The notes under the pieces were generated by a model, which worked only from the letters and a program-made list of their open reading frames with translations, had not been told where the DNA came from and ran no database searches. A stretch of 14,535 nucleotides of DNA from Patescibacteria group bacterium (GTDB lineage Bacteria > Patescibacteriota > Minisyncoccia > Phycocordibacterales > UBA12079): positions 1-14,535 of the forward strand of contig JAHIOZ010000068.1 in NCBI GenBank assembly GCA_018894995.1, read 5' to 3'. Positions 13,105-14,535 of this stretch are shown one piece after another. The translations under genes and the position numbers were made by a program. Within the stretch, counting starts at the first letter, position 1. Each line of letters starts with the position of its first letter.

Positions 13105-13459
13105 TACCTAATATGGTTATAAGTTTATTTAACATTTTCATAACTTCACTTAAAATGTTATCAATTTCAATAAACTCTTGCTCATCAACCAATAATAACT
13201 TCTTTGATATTTTTATCTGTGTTTCCAATTCTGCACCTGAACCAAAAGAATTAAACAGAAAATGTCTAAAATCTTTTTTTGTTCCCCTTCTGCTTCCTTC
13301 TGCAATATTTGAAGGGATAGATACGGCACATCTTTTTATTTGAGATGACAGTCCGTATGTTTCTTCCTTCGGAAATTTTTTGGTTAATTTATAAATCAAA
13401 ACAACCAAGTCAATTGATTTTTGCCAAACTGTCAAATCTTCATAAGATTTTATTTTCAT
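13088..13459 (-). CDS. four-helix-bundle protein (S23/IVP family)
   Basis: The 123-aa protein starts MKIKSYEDLTVWQKSIDLV, with YKLTKKFPKEETYGLSSQIKRCAVSIPSNIAEG, SRRGTKKDFRHFLFNSFGSGAELETQI and a final long helix. These are the hallmarks of the four-helix-bundle family first found in intervening sequences of 23S rRNA genes (S23). Members elsewhere form pentameric bundles with a basic patch; their function is poorly understood. Here it sits between pilD (16 bp upstream) and a pilin gene (overlapping or 4 bp away), and is bracketed by heptamer arrays at 13001-13028 and 13469-13496 in opposite orientation. No 23S rRNA is nearby. It was probably inserted into the pilus operon. No SD. Confidence 0.92.
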   Translation of the reverse strand: MKIKSYEDLTVWQKSIDLVVLIYKLTKKFPKEETYGLSSQIKRCAVSIPSNIAEGSRRGTKKDFRHFLFNSFGSGAELETQIKISKKLLLVDEQEFIEIDNILSEVMKMLNKLITILGNDKSE

Positions 13460-13468
13460 ACTAAATTT

Positions 13469-13496
13469 CTACTCACTACCAACTACTCACTACCAA
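13469..13496 (+). repeat. heptamer array over the pilD stop codon
   Basis: CTACTCA, CTACCAA, CTACTCA, CTACCAA: four units, 28 bp. Read on the minus strand it encodes the last residues of PilD (LVVSSW) and its TAG stop (13476-13478). Confidence 0.8.
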
Positions 13497-14321
13497 CTTA
13501 ATTCCCAAAATATCCCAACCAAAAAAGAAAATTAGAACCATTCCGAGGATGAGAAAAGGGGCAAAAGGAATTTCACTCTTAATTGTAAAATGTTTTTTAA
13601 GAAAAAACAATGTATTAACTTTGGATAACAAAACCAGCAAAATGCCAAAGACCGCCCCGATCCAAAAAGCCAAAATAATTGAAGACACTCCGTCAATCAA
13701 TCCCATGAACCAACCAATTCCTAAAGCTAACTTTGCATCACCAAAACCAATCCATTTCCCTTGAGAAATCAACCACAAAAGAGCAAACGGGGTAGCTAAA
13801 ATAGGTCCCGCCAAAAGATTAGTCCATGTTATTTCACCCAATACCCCAAACAATAAACCAATAAAAGAAACACCGACAAAAAGAAAAACCAAAACATCGG
13901 GAATTATTTTGTGATGAATATCATAAACGGTTATTGCAATTAAAATACTGAAAACAACCCAAAGGTAAATTAAATGAGGGTATAGGGTATAGGGTATAGG
14001 GTATAGGGACGCAAATTCGCTTTGCGAATTTGCGTTAAAAATTAAAAATTGGTAATTAAAAATCAGTAGAAATATTGATGCGGTTAATATTTCTACAACG
14101 GGGTATTGCCAAGAAATTTTATTTCCACACTGTCGACATTTTCCTTTTTGCAACAAAAAACTGAAAACCGGAATCAATTCAAACCATCTTAATTTTTTTC
14201 CGCAAGACATACACCCTGAACGACCGAATAATGATTTTTCACCAATTCTTAAAATAACGACATTGAGAAAACTGCCGATAATGAGCCCGAAGATGAATAC
14301 GAGAAGTTGAATTGGTAACAT
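13476..14321 (-). CDS. pilD: prepilin peptidase / N-methyltransferase
   Basis: PilD is an inner-membrane A24 aspartyl protease that cleaves prepilin leaders after Gly and methylates the new N-terminus. The 281-aa protein has the start MLPIQLLVFIFGLIIGSFLNVVILR, two CxxC pairs (37/40 and 62/65) of the zinc-binding cytoplasmic domain, and the two catalytic aspartates, Asp134 in YDIHHKIIPD and Asp195 in GFGDAKLALG. Six or more membrane helices follow the family pattern. Between the second and third helices, about residues 90-116 (ANSQSEFASLYPIPYTLYP region) are encoded by a repeat: an AT-rich arm, a 27-bp hairpin and four heptamers. Its last residues also come from a heptamer array. It heads the minor-pilin operon and would process the four products downstream. 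No SD. Confidence 0.96.
   Translation of the reverse strand: MLPIQLLVFIFGLIIGSFLNVVILRIGEKSLFGRSGCMSCGKKLRWFELIPVFSFLLQKGKCRQCGNKISWQYPVVEILTASIFLLIFNYQFLIFNANSQSEFASLYPIPYTLYPHLIYLWVVFSILIAITVYDIHHKIIPDVLVFLFVGVSFIGLLFGVLGEITWTNLLAGPILATPFALLWLISQGKWIGFGDAKLALGIGWFMGLIDGVSSIILAFWIGAVFGILLVLLSKVNTLFFLKKHFTIKSEIPFAPFLILGMVLIFFFGWDILGIKLVVSSW
13978..14035 (-). repeat. composite element: 4.4 heptamers plus 27-bp hairpin, in frame inside pilD
   Basis: Plus strand GGGTATA occurs four times plus GGG (13978-14008). It is followed with no gap by ACGCAAATTCGC (14009-14020), loop TTT and the exact complement (14024-14035), then TTAAAAATTAAAAATT-type sequence. The reading frame passes through; because the unit is 7 nt, successive copies are read in different frames (LYPIPYTLYP). 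Confidence 0.88.
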
Positions 14322-14357
14322 AATAAATGTGAAAAATGATATAAATATATGCCGGAT

Positions 14358-14518
14358 AAAAATTTTTAATTTTGTAATTTTTAATTTTGTAAATAATTTT
14401 TAATGACAAAATTTTTAAACACCACAACGACGAATTTTGCTTCGCAAAATTCGTCGTGTTTTAAAATTTAAAAATTTAGATTTATTTAAAAATTAAAAAT
14501 TACAAAATTAAAAATTTA
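14358..14518. repeat. long palindromic repeat, copy C (upstream of pilD)
   Basis: The core ACGACGAATTTTGC (14427-14440), loop TTC and complement (14444-14457) are nested in AT arms, as in copy B. One extra TTTTGTAA-type unit makes the left arm longer. It begins 36 bp upstream of the pilD start. Confidence 0.88.
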
Positions 14519-14521
14519 TTC

Positions 14522-14535
14522 GCTATAAGCTACCA
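14522..14535 (+). repeat. start of a further heptamer array, cut by the window end
   Basis: GCTATAA and GCTACCA, two heptamer-like units, directly follow copy C. Too short to be sure. Confidence 0.35.

Noticed and set aside
13088..13459. Intervening sequence of a 23S rRNA gene
   Set aside because: The four-helix-bundle protein suggests this, but no rRNA sequence flanks it; pilD and pilin genes do.
13978..14008. Telomere-like CCCTATA repeats
   Set aside because: They resemble eukaryotic telomere repeats only superficially; they are short, internal, and part of the degenerate heptamer family.
14239..14427. 62-aa minus-strand ORF upstream of pilD
   Set aside because: It overlaps the pilD start in another frame and consists largely of the AT-rich palindromic repeat.
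1..14535. tRNA or rRNA genes
   Set aside because: I saw no cloverleaf with a T-loop motif and no rRNA-like stretch. This was read by eye only.

Overview
The window is low-GC, and every convincing gene is on the minus strand. It looks like a Candidate Phyla Radiation (Patescibacteria, probably Parcubacteria-type) genome. The reasons are a LigA whose four-cysteine zinc finger has lost half its cysteines, an EF-G with an insert before its G3 motif, a type IV pilus minor-pilin cluster with a PilX-like gene, AT-rich intergenic DNA packed with hairpins, and genes that mostly lack Shine-Dalgarno (SD) sites. The taxonomic call is inference; no rRNA gene is present.

Layout in plus-strand coordinates; transcription runs right to left. 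14321-10626: type IV pilus block with pilD (prepilin peptidase), a four-helix-bundle protein, then four pilin-like genes (GspH/FimT-, GspJ/PilW-, PilV- and PilX-like). 10308-8284: ligA. 7997-7683: small ribbon-helix-helix protein. 7465-6860: GC-richer hypothetical with its own strong SD and terminator. 6061-3914: fusA (EF-G). 3437-3150: small three-helix membrane protein. 2842-1649: tuf (EF-Tu). 1401-1057: rpsJ (S10). 712-89: second hypothetical with promoter, strong SD and terminator. The fusA-tuf-rpsJ order is the remnant of a str operon, but the genes are spread apart by hairpin-rich spacers and a membrane-protein gene, and rpsG does not lie directly upstream.

The most unusual content is the repeats. 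(1) A composite element: a 28-bp array of four degenerate heptamers (family CTAnnCn), in several places abutting a hairpin with a TTC/TTT loop. It occurs around tuf, at the ligA and pilD 3' ends, and in frame inside pilD and inside the leader peptides of two prepilins just before the cleavage site. (2) Hairpins with a conserved GCTTCGC-like apex but differing arms. (3) Three roughly 150-bp long-palindrome repeats, each upstream of a gene (rpsJ, ligA, pilD). (4) An 82-bp perfect zero-loop palindrome that includes the last codons of fusA. (5) A MITE-like element with 32-bp perfect inverted ends near a putative fusA promoter.

Functionally, the window combines translation elongation, DNA ligation and the pilus processing and minor-pilin module. 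Two single-gene accessory units of unknown function, with expression signals quite unlike their neighbours, are inserted among them.
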